Below, piece by piece: positions 8,856 to 17,172 of a DNA stretch of 64,000 bases. This stretch comes from Cupriavidus sp. WGlv3 (GTDB taxonomy: Bacteria > Pseudomonadota > Gammaproteobacteria > Burkholderiales > Burkholderiaceae). Below the pieces are notes generated by a model. It searched no databases. It worked only from the letters and a program-made list of their open reading frames with translations, and was not told the DNA's origin. Where the stretch lies: positions 175,150 through 239,149 of the forward strand of contig NZ_JALHRX010000011.1 of the NCBI RefSeq assembly GCF_023952475.1. The letters run 5' to 3'. Position 1 is the first letter of the stretch. Each line of letters starts with the position of its first letter. Made by a program: the position numbers and the translations under genes.

Positions 8856-8874
8856 GAACATGTCGGGCACACGC

Positions 8875-9762
8875 CTAGCGGCGCGCTTGCCGCGCCATCT
8901 CGACAAAGCCTGCAATGTAGGCGGTGTCTTCGTCGCCGCGCCGGATGCCGAGATTGATATGCTTGCGGATACCGTGCTTGCCCAGCGGCACCGCGCGCAA
9001 TGGCATGCCCGCGCCTTCTTCTTCCACCAGCCAGTCAGGCAACACGGAAACGCCGCGCCCGGCGGCGACGAGCTGCAGCATCAGGTCTGTCACTTCGGCA
9101 GTGCGGTGCCGTCTCGGCTGGCAATGCGCCGGGACCAGGAACCGGGTATAGATGTCGAGACGCTCGATGCTGACCGGGACCGTGATCAGCGTCTCGTCAA
9201 GCAGATCCTGCGGCCGTATGTAGGGCTGCGCGGCCAGCGGGTGCGATTCATGAACGACCAGCACCAGTTCGTAATCGATCACCGGGGTGAAAGCCAGCTC
9301 CGGCAGCTTGACCGGGTCCGGTGTGATCAGCAGGTCGATCTCATGCCCGAGCAGCGCGGCGACGCCGTCGAACCGGAATGACGTCCTGACATCGAAGTCC
9401 ACGTCCGGCCACGCGGCAAGGTAATGCGGTGTCAGTCGCGCCAGCCATTTCTGGCAGGGATGGCATTCCATGCCGACACGCAGCGCGCCGCGTCGCCCTG
9501 CGGCGAAGTCCGCCAGGACGCGCTCGGCGTGTTCGAGCTGGGGCAGCAGCCGGTCGGCTAGCGCGAGCAGGTATTCGCCAGCCTGCGTGAAGCGCAGGCC
9601 GCGGCCGCTCTTGGTCCAGATCTTTACGCCATGGTGGTCTTCCAGCTTCTTCACCATGTGCGAGAGCGCGGATTGCGTGACGTTCAGCTTTTCCGCGGCG
9701 GCGGTGACGCTTCCGGTACGGCTTACCGCAACCAGTGCCGCAAGATGTTGGCGATCCAGCAC
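8875..9762 (-). CDS. LysR-family transcriptional regulator, MetR-like
   Basis: A 295-residue LysR protein with the HTH 'GSVTAAAEKLNVTQSALSHMVKKLE' and effector domain. The N-terminus ('MLDRQHLAALVAVSRTGS') and the 'VTQSALSHMVKKLEDHHG' helix recall MetR, a homocysteine-responsive regulator of sulfur amino-acid genes. That would fit its divergent neighbour, a PatB/MalY C-S lyase. The resemblance to MetR is from memory. It is separated from that gene by 127 bases that hold a bulged inverted repeat. Confidence 0.85.
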   Translation of the reverse strand: MLDRQHLAALVAVSRTGSVTAAAEKLNVTQSALSHMVKKLEDHHGVKIWTKSGRGLRFTQAGEYLLALADRLLPQLEHAERVLADFAAGRRGALRVGMECHPCQKWLARLTPHYLAAWPDVDFDVRTSFRFDGVAALLGHEIDLLITPDPVKLPELAFTPVIDYELVLVVHESHPLAAQPYIRPQDLLDETLITVPVSIERLDIYTRFLVPAHCQPRRHRTAEVTDLMLQLVAAGRGVSVLPDWLVEEEGAGMPLRAVPLGKHGIRKHINLGIRRGDEDTAYIAGFVEMARQARR

Positions 9763-9776
9763 GCATGACTCCTGTT

Positions 9777-9816
9777 CATTGGTTCATGAAAAGATACCAT
9801 TTTTTTTCATGCAATG
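9777..9816. promoter_or_regulatory. Long inverted repeat in the LysR/PatB divergent promoter
   Basis: CATGAAAA (9785-9792) pairs perfectly with TTTTCATG (9804-9811) across 11 bases. CATTG (9777-9781) and CAATG (9812-9816) extend the dyad with a 3-base bulge on one side. The region is markedly AT-rich, with an eight-base T-run. It lies 15 bases upstream of the LysR start and about 75 bases upstream of the PatB gene, the expected place for a shared operator. Confidence 0.65.
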
Positions 9817-9889
9817 GCGTTGCTATGCTGGCCTCGGTCGAATCCATCTGGCGCCCTTCGGCGCCTTTCCATAGCGAGAAAAGGAAGTC

Positions 9890-11137
9890 ATGAAGGTCAA
9901 TGCAACGGCAGTGCAAGGCGAGATGTCGGCTGGGGCGGCCGGCCACGCAGGCAGCGTTTTCGACGAAGTCATCGACCGCGCGAACTCGCACTCCATGAAA
10001 TGGGCCATCCCCGAAAAACTCCTCGCGCCGGACGAGGCTGCCGCCAAGCCGCTGCCGATGTGGGTCGCCGACATGGATTTCCGCTCGCCGCAAGCCGTCA
10101 TCGATGCGCTGCACGAGGCGGTGGCGCACGGCGTCTTCGGCTATCCCGGCGGCGCGACCGACAGCTATGTCGATGCCGTCGTCGCGTGGCAGGGCAGGCG
10201 CTTCGGCTGGGAGGTGGCAAAGGAATGGGTGGTGCAGACCTCCGGGATCATCACCACGCTGAAGACCGCCATCCAGGCGTTCTCCGCACCGGGCGATTCG
10301 GTGCTGATTCAGCCGCCGGTCTATGCGCACTTCCATAACGACGTGCTGATGAACGGCCGCCATCTCGCCTTCGCGCCGCTGGGGCGCACCGATGCCGGCT
10401 ACCGCTTCGACCCGGCGGTCTTTGAAGCGGCGATCCGCGACGATACTAGGCTCTTCATCCTTAGCAATCCGCACAACCCCACCGGCAACGTCTGGTCCGA
10501 GGACGAATTGCGTACCATGGGCGAGATCTGCCTGCGCCGCGGGGTGCTGGTCATCTCGGACGAGATCCACCAGGACCTGATCATCAATCCGGAGAAAACG
10601 CACATTCCCTTTGCCTCGCTCTGCGAGGATTTTGCCCAGCACAGCATCACCTGCACCGCACCCAGCAAGACCTTCAACCTGCCGGGGTTGCAAAGCGCGA
10701 ACGTGTTCGTGCCGAACCGGCGCCTGCGCGACGCACTGCGCCGCCAGTACGACCGCAATATGTTCCCGCTGGTCAATACGCTGGGCATGGTTGCCGCAGA
10801 AGCGGCCTACGCTCATGGCGAACCATGGCTGGAACAGATGCTGGCATACCTGCGCGCCAATCACGACCATTTCCGCGAGTCGGTGCATCGCGCGACGTCA
10901 CGGATCCAGGTGCTGCCGGCCGACTCGCTTTACCTGGCATGGATGGACTGCCGCGGCCTCGGCATGGACGCACCGTCGCTGGACAAGTTCATGCTTACCA
11001 AGGCACGCCTGTGGCTCGACAAAGGCCAGAAGTTCGGCATCGAGGGCCACGGCTACATGCGCGTCAACCTGGGATGTCCGCGCGCGACCGTGGATAAAGC
11101 CATCGGCAGATTGACTGCCGCCGTCGCCGGACTCTGA
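9890..11137 (+). CDS. PatB/MalY-type PLP-dependent C-S beta-lyase
   Basis: A 415-residue class I/II aminotransferase-fold protein. The N-terminal 'WAIPEKLLAPDEAAAKPLPMWVADMDF' region is the PatB/MalY hallmark; the PLP lysine is in 'TCTAPSKTFNLPGLQSAN', with 'SNPHNPTGN' and 'VISDEIHQD' before it. Family members split cystathionine or other cysteine S-conjugates to thiol, pyruvate and ammonia. It is a little longer than the usual 385-395 residues because of about 30 extra N-terminal residues. AAAGGAAG provides the ribosome-binding site. It is followed by an amino-acid permease, so import and cleavage of a cysteine conjugate is likely. Confidence 0.85.
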   Translation: MKVNATAVQGEMSAGAAGHAGSVFDEVIDRANSHSMKWAIPEKLLAPDEAAAKPLPMWVADMDFRSPQAVIDALHEAVAHGVFGYPGGATDSYVDAVVAWQGRRFGWEVAKEWVVQTSGIITTLKTAIQAFSAPGDSVLIQPPVYAHFHNDVLMNGRHLAFAPLGRTDAGYRFDPAVFEAAIRDDTRLFILSNPHNPTGNVWSEDELRTMGEICLRRGVLVISDEIHQDLIINPEKTHIPFASLCEDFAQHSITCTAPSKTFNLPGLQSANVFVPNRRLRDALRRQYDRNMFPLVNTLGMVAAEAAYAHGEPWLEQMLAYLRANHDHFRESVHRATSRIQVLPADSLYLAWMDCRGLGMDAPSLDKFMLTKARLWLDKGQKFGIEGHGYMRVNLGCPRATVDKAIGRLTAAVAGL

Positions 11138-11276
11138 TCCGGCTCAGCGAACGCAAGACGAAACCAACCGGCAGTCGATGGAAAAGGAGCCATCGGCTGC
11201 GGACGGCGCTCGCCCGTCGCAACAGCCACCCACAATGACAAGCATCACAAAGAGATGTACCAAAGGAGACAATGTA

Positions 11277-12701
11277 ATGCGCAGGAAAACAGACGTTCAG
11301 TCCTATGAGCAGGAAGAGCTCAAACGAGATCTGAAAAGCCGCCATATCCAGATGATCGCCATTGGTGGAGCGATCGGTACCGGCCTGTTCTACGGGTCAT
11401 CGTGGGCCATCAAGACCGCGGGCCCGGCGATCATCCTGACGTACCTGGTCGCCGCCGTGGCGATCTACTTTGTCATGCGGGCGCTGGGCGAGATGGCGGT
11501 CGAGGAGCCGGTCTCCGGGTCCTACATTTCCTATTCGAACCGCTATATCCACCGGTTTGCCGGCTTCCTGAACGGCTGGAACGCATTCATCTTCCTGCTG
11601 GCAACCAGCGCGGCCGAGCTGAACGCGCTGGGCAACTACGTGCATTTCTGGTTCCCGGCCATGCCGATCTGGGTGACCGCGCTGATAGCCGTGTCTGTGA
11701 TGTTCTGCGTCAATATGATCGGCGTGAAGTTTTACGGCGAGGCCGAATTCTGGTTCGCGCTGATCAAGGTGACCGCGATCGTTGCCATGATCGTGTTCGG
11801 CGTCGGCATGATCTTCTTCGGCCTGGGCAACAATGGCGAGCCCATCGGCCATCACAACCTGGTGGACCATGGCGGCTTCTTCGCCAAGGGCATCGGCGGC
11901 ATGGTGCTGTCGATCGTCATGGTGGCGTTCTCGTTTGGCGGCATCGAGAACCTCGGTCTGGCTGCAGGCGAAGCCAGGGATGTCAAGACCACCATGCCCA
12001 AGGCCGTCAGCGCAACGTTCTGGCGCCTGCTGATTTTCTACGTCGGCGCCATCGCGGTGCTGCTGATGATCTTCCCGTGGACCTCGCTGACCGCGAAGGG
12101 CAGCCCGTTTGTCGATGTATTCACCCGCATCGGCGTGCCCGCCGCGGCCGGGATCATGAACCTGGTGGTCATCACCGCGGTACTCTCGGCCGTGAACGCC
12201 AGCGTGTTCACCAACAGCCGCACCTTCTACAACCTGGCCTTGCAGAAGAATGCACCGGCGTTCCTGGGGACCGTCAACCGCCGCAATGTGCCGTCGCGCG
12301 CCATCATGCTGGTGTTCGCGACGATGTTCGCGGGCGTCTTGCTGAACTACCTGATGCCGGAGAAGGCGTTCGAACTGTTCTCGTCAATCACCGTGTTCGC
12401 CCTGGTGTGTGCCTGGACCTCCATCGTGGTCAGCCACCTGCGGTTCCGCAAGCTCCGGATCCAAACCGGGCAAGTGGACAGCCTGTCCTACAAGATGCCG
12501 TTCTTCCCGTATGGCAACTACATTGCCCTGGCGTTCATTGCCGCGGTGCTGGTCTGCATCGCGATCCTGCCGGATATGCGGATGTCGCTGATCGTCTCCG
12601 CATCGTGGGTCGCCATCGTCTTTGCCGCCTACAAGTTCTACACCAGGGAAGGGCAGCCGGGCCTGGCCGAGATGCCCAGTGCGGGACCGGGGATGCAATA
12701 G
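11277..12701 (+). CDS. Amino-acid permease (APC superfamily, AAT type)
   Basis: A 474-residue carrier with twelve predicted membrane segments. The N-terminal 'LKSRHIQMIAIGGAIGTGLFYGS' motif is diagnostic of the AAT family of amino-acid:proton symporters (GabP, ProY, LysP, AroP). I use the ATG at 11277, preceded by AAAGGAGAC; an upstream frame of 33 codons is open but lacks a binding site. The substrate side cannot be set by eye. The gene sits 140 bases after the C-S lyase and is probably co-expressed with it. Confidence 0.88.
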   Translation: MRRKTDVQSYEQEELKRDLKSRHIQMIAIGGAIGTGLFYGSSWAIKTAGPAIILTYLVAAVAIYFVMRALGEMAVEEPVSGSYISYSNRYIHRFAGFLNGWNAFIFLLATSAAELNALGNYVHFWFPAMPIWVTALIAVSVMFCVNMIGVKFYGEAEFWFALIKVTAIVAMIVFGVGMIFFGLGNNGEPIGHHNLVDHGGFFAKGIGGMVLSIVMVAFSFGGIENLGLAAGEARDVKTTMPKAVSATFWRLLIFYVGAIAVLLMIFPWTSLTAKGSPFVDVFTRIGVPAAAGIMNLVVITAVLSAVNASVFTNSRTFYNLALQKNAPAFLGTVNRRNVPSRAIMLVFATMFAGVLLNYLMPEKAFELFSSITVFALVCAWTSIVVSHLRFRKLRIQTGQVDSLSYKMPFFPYGNYIALAFIAAVLVCIAILPDMRMSLIVSASWVAIVFAAYKFYTREGQPGLAEMPSAGPGMQ

Positions 12702-12708
12702 GACGGCG

Positions 12709-12921
12709 ATGGCATTAACTTTCCAACTGGCGCTCGACGAGCGGCGCGCAGCCGCTCTGTCGAGGTTGCTCTGCCATGTGACCTGGTCGGATTTAAGCGC
12801 ATATGCCAGCGATGTCGAGGAAGCCTTGCTGATGCGCGACGCGCTCGACACCATCGGCCGGGCGCTGGTGCTGGGAGAAGCTGGCCGCACCGTGCGGCGC
12901 GGTAGTTCGCGCAGACGGTAA
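12709..12921 (+). CDS. Small hypothetical protein, DUF7706-like
   Basis: A 70-residue protein starting seven bases after the permease stop. Its pattern (an N-terminal strand 'LTFQLALDERRAAALSRLLCHVTWSDL', a central 'EEALLMRDALDTIGRAL' helix and a basic tail rich in Arg) resembles short proteins of Burkholderiaceae that I remember as DUF7706, whose function is unknown. The C-terminal 'RRGSSRRR' suggests nucleic-acid binding or a flexible tail. The tight spacing to the permease suggests co-transcription. Confidence 0.5.
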   Translation: MALTFQLALDERRAAALSRLLCHVTWSDLSAYASDVEEALLMRDALDTIGRALVLGEAGRTVRRGSSRRR

Positions 12922-13108
12922 TGTGCTGCGCATTGCACTACGCAAAGCCGCACCGACGCCGCCGCGGAGATTGCACCGTTGTTGCGTTTGCGCGCCGGGG
13001 ATAGGGAGCGTGTTTCATCCCGCCGCCTCTACCATGACGTGATCCCCCCGTTGCGACGGCCAGGTCTTCCGCACCAGCGTCCCGGGGGCCGACCGACATG
13101 GAGAGTGA

Positions 13109-14380
13109 ATGGAACACACCCCCTCCCGGCGAAACCCGCTTTCGCTTGACGGCGCACGGCTGCTGGCCCAGATCCGTGCGCTTGGCGAAATCGGTGCCGA
13201 CCCCGAAGGCGGCGGCCGCACCCGCATCGCGCTGACCGACGCCGAGAAAGCGGGCCGCGACCAGGTTGTCCAATGGATGCGCGAGCTGGATCTTGAGGTT
13301 CGCATCGACCGCATCGGCAACATCTTCGGGATCCTGCGCTCGGCGGCCGATGCTGGCAGCCAGGCGCCGCTGATGACCGGCTCGCATATCGATACCGTCA
13401 CCAATGCCGGTGCGCTCGATGGCTGCTACGGGGTGCTGGCCGGGCTCGCGGTGGCGCGCGCCTTCCGCCAGGCCGGCGTCACGCCGAACCGTTCCATCAT
13501 GATCGGTGCCTTCACCAACGAGGAGGGCATCCGCTACCAGCCCGACATGATGGGCTCGCTGGTGTATGCGGGCGGACTGCCGGTGCGGCAGGCGCTCGAC
13601 ACGGTCGGCACCGACGGCACGCGGCTTGGCGACGAACTGGCGCGCATCGGTTATGCCGGCGACATGGAACCCGGCGCCGTGGTGCCGCACGAGTACATCG
13701 AACTCCATATCGAACAAGGTCCGGTGCTGGAGGCCGAGGGGACGCAGATCGGCGTGGTCGAGAGCCTGCAAGGGATTTCGTGGCAGCAGGTGACGGTACA
13801 GGGCAACGCCAACCACGCCGGCACCACGCCCACCCGGCTGCGGCACGATGCCGGCTGGGCAGCGGCCGCGGTAGTGGCGTTCCTGCGTGAACTGGCGAAC
13901 GCGTCGGGTGGCACCACGCTGGCGACAGTGGGTTGCCTGCGCATGGAGCCCGGCGTGATCAACGTGATCCCGCGCAAGGCGGTGTTTACGGTCGATCTGC
14001 GCGATCCCGATGAAATCCGGCTGAAACGTGCCGAAGCACGGCTGGCGGAGTTCCTGGCACAAGTCGCCGAAGCCGAGGGCGTCACGATTCGCACCGAGCC
14101 GCTCGCGCGCTTCGAGCCGGTGAGCTTCGATGGCGGCATCGTTGCCGCCATCGAAGCCTCGGCGGCGCGCTTTGGCTACGCGCATCGGCGCATGACCTCC
14201 GGTGCCGGCCACGACGCCCAGATGATCGCGCGCATCGCCCCCGCGGCAATGATCTTCGTGCCGAGCCGCGGCGGCATCAGCCACAACCCGCGCGAGCACA
14301 CCGACGACGACCAGCTGGTGATGGGCGCGCAAGTGCTGCTCGATGTCATCCTCGCCCGCCTTGGGCATACCTCTGAGTGA
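13109..14380 (+). CDS. Zn-dependent M20 hydrolase, N-carbamoyl-L-amino-acid hydrolase/allantoate amidohydrolase type
   Basis: A 423-residue binuclear zinc hydrolase of the carbamoylase (AmaB/HyuC/AllC) group. Ligands are visible in 'TGSHIDTVTNAGALDGCYG', 'GAFTNEEGIRYQPDMMGS' and 'EYIELHIEQGPVLE', and the end has 'TSGAGHDAQMIARIAPAAMIF'. The family cleaves N-carbamoyl amino acids, ureidoglycolate-type compounds or beta-ureidopropionate. It is immediately followed by diaminopropionate ammonia-lyase; an M20-family protein next to this lyase also occurs in the E. coli yge locus, so the pair probably works on one substrate, perhaps an N-carbamoyl or N-acyl diamino acid. Confidence 0.82.
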   Translation: MEHTPSRRNPLSLDGARLLAQIRALGEIGADPEGGGRTRIALTDAEKAGRDQVVQWMRELDLEVRIDRIGNIFGILRSAADAGSQAPLMTGSHIDTVTNAGALDGCYGVLAGLAVARAFRQAGVTPNRSIMIGAFTNEEGIRYQPDMMGSLVYAGGLPVRQALDTVGTDGTRLGDELARIGYAGDMEPGAVVPHEYIELHIEQGPVLEAEGTQIGVVESLQGISWQQVTVQGNANHAGTTPTRLRHDAGWAAAAVVAFLRELANASGGTTLATVGCLRMEPGVINVIPRKAVFTVDLRDPDEIRLKRAEARLAEFLAQVAEAEGVTIRTEPLARFEPVSFDGGIVAAIEASAARFGYAHRRMTSGAGHDAQMIARIAPAAMIFVPSRGGISHNPREHTDDDQLVMGAQVLLDVILARLGHTSE

Positions 14381-14391
14381 TCCCTTCCCCA

Positions 14392-15633
14392 ATGACCGCA
14401 GATACCCCCATGCTGACCATCAATTCCCGCGCCCACCTGTGCGACTATCCGGCCGAGCTGAGGCAGCTGATGAGCATCGCCGAAGCCGGGCGCAGCCTCG
14501 CGTGGCTGTCGCACTGGGACCAGCTCAACGCCGGGCCCACGCCGCTGCGCGAACTGCCCGGCCTGGCCGCGAGCCTTGGCATCGCGCAGTTGAGCGTCAA
14601 GGACGAGTCGGCCCGCTCGCCGCTTGGCAGCTTCAAGGCGCTCGGCGCTCCCATCGCGCTGGTGCGGCTGGTGCTGCGCATGTTTCCGGAGCGCGAGCTC
14701 GATCCGTTCGAACTGATCGCCGGCCGCCATGCAGCGCTGCTGCGTGACTTCACCGTGATCAGCGCCACCGACGGCAATCACGGCCGCGCGCTCGCCGCGG
14801 CGGCGCGCAGCTTCGGCTGCCGCTGCGTGATTGTGCTGCATGCGAACGTCAGCCAGGAGCGCGAGGACGCGATTGCGGCCTGCGGCGCGCGCATCGTGCG
14901 CATCGTCGGCAACTATGACGAGTCGGTCGAGGAAGCCGCGCGGCTGGCCGCGGCCAATGGCTGGACTGTCGTCTCCGACACCTCTTACGAGGGCTATCAG
15001 GACATCCCGCGCGACGTGATGCAAGGCTACGGCGCCATTGCAGCGGAAGTGCTGGCGCAGCGTGACGTCGCGCCCGGCGAGCCATGCCCATACACGCATG
15101 TGTTCCTGCAAGGGGGTGTCGGCGGCTTGGCCGCCGGCGTGGCCAGCTATCTGTGGGAGCGCTTCGGTGCCGGCCGGCCCAGATTCATCGTCGTCGAACC
15201 CGGCCAGGCCGATTGCCTGTATCAAAGTGCGCTCCAGGGGCGCCCCGCGCGGGCAACCGGCTCGGTCGACTCGGTGATGGCGGGACTCGCCTGTGGCGAA
15301 ACCTCGCCGCTGGCCTGGCGCTTCCTGGAACCCAGCGTAGACGTCTTCATGACGATCGCCGACAGCGACGCCGTGACCGCGATGCATCGGTTGGCAAGCG
15401 GCCAGGACGGGGACGTGCCTATCGTCGCCGGGGAATCCGGAGCGGCCGGCGTCGCGGGACTGGCGGTATTGCGCGCGCAGCCGGCGCTGTCCGCAGCGGC
15501 CGGACTCGACGCCAGTTCCCGCGTGCTGGTGATCAATACCGAAGGCGCCACCGCTCCCGCGGTCTACCAGCAACTGGTGGGCGAATCCGCGAAATCCGTC
15601 GTGGCGCGCCAGGCCGCGTGGCTGGCACGCTGA
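14392..15633 (+). CDS. dpaL: Diaminopropionate ammonia-lyase
   Basis: A PLP-dependent fold-type II lyase of about 413 residues. The PLP lysine sits in 'SARSPLGSFKALGAP', with 'ATDGNHGRALA' and the glycine loop 'FLQGGVGGLAAG' downstream; length and motifs match DpaL/YgeX, which converts 2,3-diaminopropionate to pyruvate and ammonia. A GTG at 14377 overlapping the upstream stop and an ATG at 14410 are alternative starts; none has a good Shine-Dalgarno, so the N-terminus is uncertain by a few residues. It forms an operon with the upstream M20 hydrolase and converges with an Lrp regulator that likely controls it. Confidence 0.85.
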   Translation: MTADTPMLTINSRAHLCDYPAELRQLMSIAEAGRSLAWLSHWDQLNAGPTPLRELPGLAASLGIAQLSVKDESARSPLGSFKALGAPIALVRLVLRMFPERELDPFELIAGRHAALLRDFTVISATDGNHGRALAAAARSFGCRCVIVLHANVSQEREDAIAACGARIVRIVGNYDESVEEAARLAAANGWTVVSDTSYEGYQDIPRDVMQGYGAIAAEVLAQRDVAPGEPCPYTHVFLQGGVGGLAAGVASYLWERFGAGRPRFIVVEPGQADCLYQSALQGRPARATGSVDSVMAGLACGETSPLAWRFLEPSVDVFMTIADSDAVTAMHRLASGQDGDVPIVAGESGAAGVAGLAVLRAQPALSAAAGLDASSRVLVINTEGATAPAVYQQLVGESAKSVVARQAAWLAR

Positions 15634-15662
15634 GCCAGGCGTGCTGACAAGACGCGATGCAT

Positions 15663-15686
15663 GATCGAGCCTATCAGGGCTCGATC
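15663..15686. terminator. Hairpin over the end of the Lrp gene, between convergent genes
   Basis: GATCGAGCC (15663-15671) and GGCTCGATC (15678-15686) form a perfect 9-bp stem with a 6-base loop. The stop codon of the minus-strand Lrp gene is in the loop. No T-tract follows on either strand, so it is a candidate bidirectional terminator or 3-prime-end stabiliser. Confidence 0.55.
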
Positions 15687-16138
15687 GCCACACCCAGCGA
15701 CACCTTCGCCCGCTGCATCGCGACGTGGGTCTTGAAGTTCTTGACGTTGCCCGAGACAAAGAACAGTTCGCGCGTCAGGCGCTCGTACTCAGTCATGTCC
15801 GCCACGGCCAGCACCAGCAAAAAATCGAAGTCGCCAGTCACGTAGTACACCTGCTGCACCTGCGGACACTCGACGAAGCGCTTGCGGACCTCGTCCAGCA
15901 AATCCAGCCGCTCGTTCTCCAGCGTCACCTCGACCAGTACCGTGATCATCTTGCCGACCTGCGCGGGATCGACCACGGCGGTGTTGGCGATGATCACGCC
16001 ATCCGCTTCCAGCGCGGCGATACGCCGGTTGACGGCCGACGGCGACAGGTTGACGGCATCGGCCAGCTGTCGCTGCGAGAGCTTGTTGTTGTCCTGCAGC
16101 AGCCGAAGCAGCTTGCGGTCGTACGCGTCGAGTTGCAT
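15674..16138 (-). CDS. Lrp/AsnC-family transcriptional regulator
   Basis: A 154-residue Lrp regulator: HTH at residues 1-55 ('LDAYDRKLLRLLQDNNKLSQ', 'LADAVNLSPSAVNRRIAALE') followed by the RAM ligand-binding domain, with the characteristic 'VQQVYYVTGDFDFLLVLAV'. The ATG at 16138 gives the standard N-terminus; the frame is open another 72 codons without family similarity. Being convergent with the diaminopropionate lyase operon, it probably senses an amino acid and controls that operon from a distance or its own upstream region, where a 10-bp hairpin sits. Confidence 0.9.
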   Translation of the reverse strand: MQLDAYDRKLLRLLQDNNKLSQRQLADAVNLSPSAVNRRIAALEADGVIIANTAVVDPAQVGKMITVLVEVTLENERLDLLDEVRKRFVECPQVQQVYYVTGDFDFLLVLAVADMTEYERLTRELFFVSGNVKNFKTHVAMQRAKVSLGVAIEP

Positions 16139-16207
16139 TGCCCGTCCTCTCTGCGCGCGGGGCTGTGGCCCTGCGCATGGCATGGAACGGCCATTTTCGC
16201 ATCCCGG

Positions 16208-16231
16208 GCCGGGGATGGCGGCATCCCCGGC
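16208..16231. promoter_or_regulatory. Perfect 10-bp stem upstream of the Lrp gene
   Basis: GCCGGGGATG (16208-16217) and CATCCCCGGC (16222-16231) are exact reverse complements with a 4-base GCGG spacer. The element lies 70-93 bases upstream of the Lrp start codon. It could be an Lrp operator or a leader hairpin. No other structure was seen in the 271-base gap between the Lrp gene and the reductase gene. Confidence 0.5.
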
Positions 16232-16409
16232 GTCGTCGCCCTCAAATCGCGACGCTTTACCGGGGCAACGGCCGCGCGTGCAACGATGTCCCGGATCGTA
16301 CGGGCGGAACCGGACATCCTTGCGCCGGGCCGCCCGTATGATCTGCCATGCCATGTGCTTCTCTTGCGGTGCTGAACCATGACTTCTGACGACGACCTGC
16401 CTGCACTGC

Positions 16410-16946
16410 TCAACGCAGCACCCGATAGCACGACTGCACCAGGCCAGACGGAAAGGAGCGGCTCGACTCGAGCTTCAGGCTCACGTCGCACCGCAGCGCG
16501 CCGAACAATGGCCTGCCTGCCCCGATCAGCACCGGCACCGTGGTGACCACCATGTCGGCGATCAATCCGTCGCGAAGGAAGGACTGCACCACCTGGCCGC
16601 CATCGACGTAGACGCGCCGCACGCCTTCCGCCTCCAGTTGCGCCATCGCGTCCGCGGGCGTGGCATCCGAGAATCGCACCTTGCCTTGCAAGCCCTCGGG
16701 CACCGGCTTGCCGACCAGTTGCCGGGACAGCACCAGAACCGGACGGTCGTACGCCCATTCGCCCATCGTGACGACCTTTTCATAGCTGCCACGGCCCATC
16801 ACGATGGCGTCCTTGTCGGCGATGAAGGCTGTGTAGCCATGGTCTTCAGCGGGGTCATCGCGCTCCAGGAGCCAGCCGATGTCGCCATCGGGGCGGGCGA
16901 TAAAGCCATCAAGGCTGGTGGCAATGAAGACGTGTCCGGTGATCAT
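16410..16946 (-). CDS. Dihydrofolate reductase-like (RibD C-terminal domain) protein
   Basis: A 178-residue single-domain protein of the RibD-C/DHFR-like fold. It shows 'GHVFIATSLDGFIARPDGDIGWL' at the N-terminus, 'DAIVMGRGSYEKV' with the NADPH-loop glycine, 'VLVLSRQL' and 'VYVDGGQVVQSFLRDGLIADMVVTTVPVLIGAG'. Proteins of this group are NADPH-dependent reductases of unknown substrate common in soil bacteria. It stands alone: convergent to nothing, 226 bases from the divergent LysR gene. Confidence 0.85.
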   Translation of the reverse strand: MITGHVFIATSLDGFIARPDGDIGWLLERDDPAEDHGYTAFIADKDAIVMGRGSYEKVVTMGEWAYDRPVLVLSRQLVGKPVPEGLQGKVRFSDATPADAMAQLEAEGVRRVYVDGGQVVQSFLRDGLIADMVVTTVPVLIGAGRPLFGALRCDVSLKLESSRSFPSGLVQSCYRVLR

Positions 16947-17172
16947 TTCTCTTCCATTGAAATACGCCGGGGCGTAGCGTTGGGATGTGGCTGCTGGGGC
17001 GGCCCGAGAGCCGCCGTCTTGAGCAAGTCATTACATCGCACGGACCATCTGAAATCGTGTCGCCAGCAGGGGAGCGGCTTGCATAAAGGCGCGTCATCGG
17101 TATTCCGTCGGGCCTTTATACTGCGTATCCGTACCGCGACCAGGCGGCACCCGAGCAAGCCTTAGGCGACCT

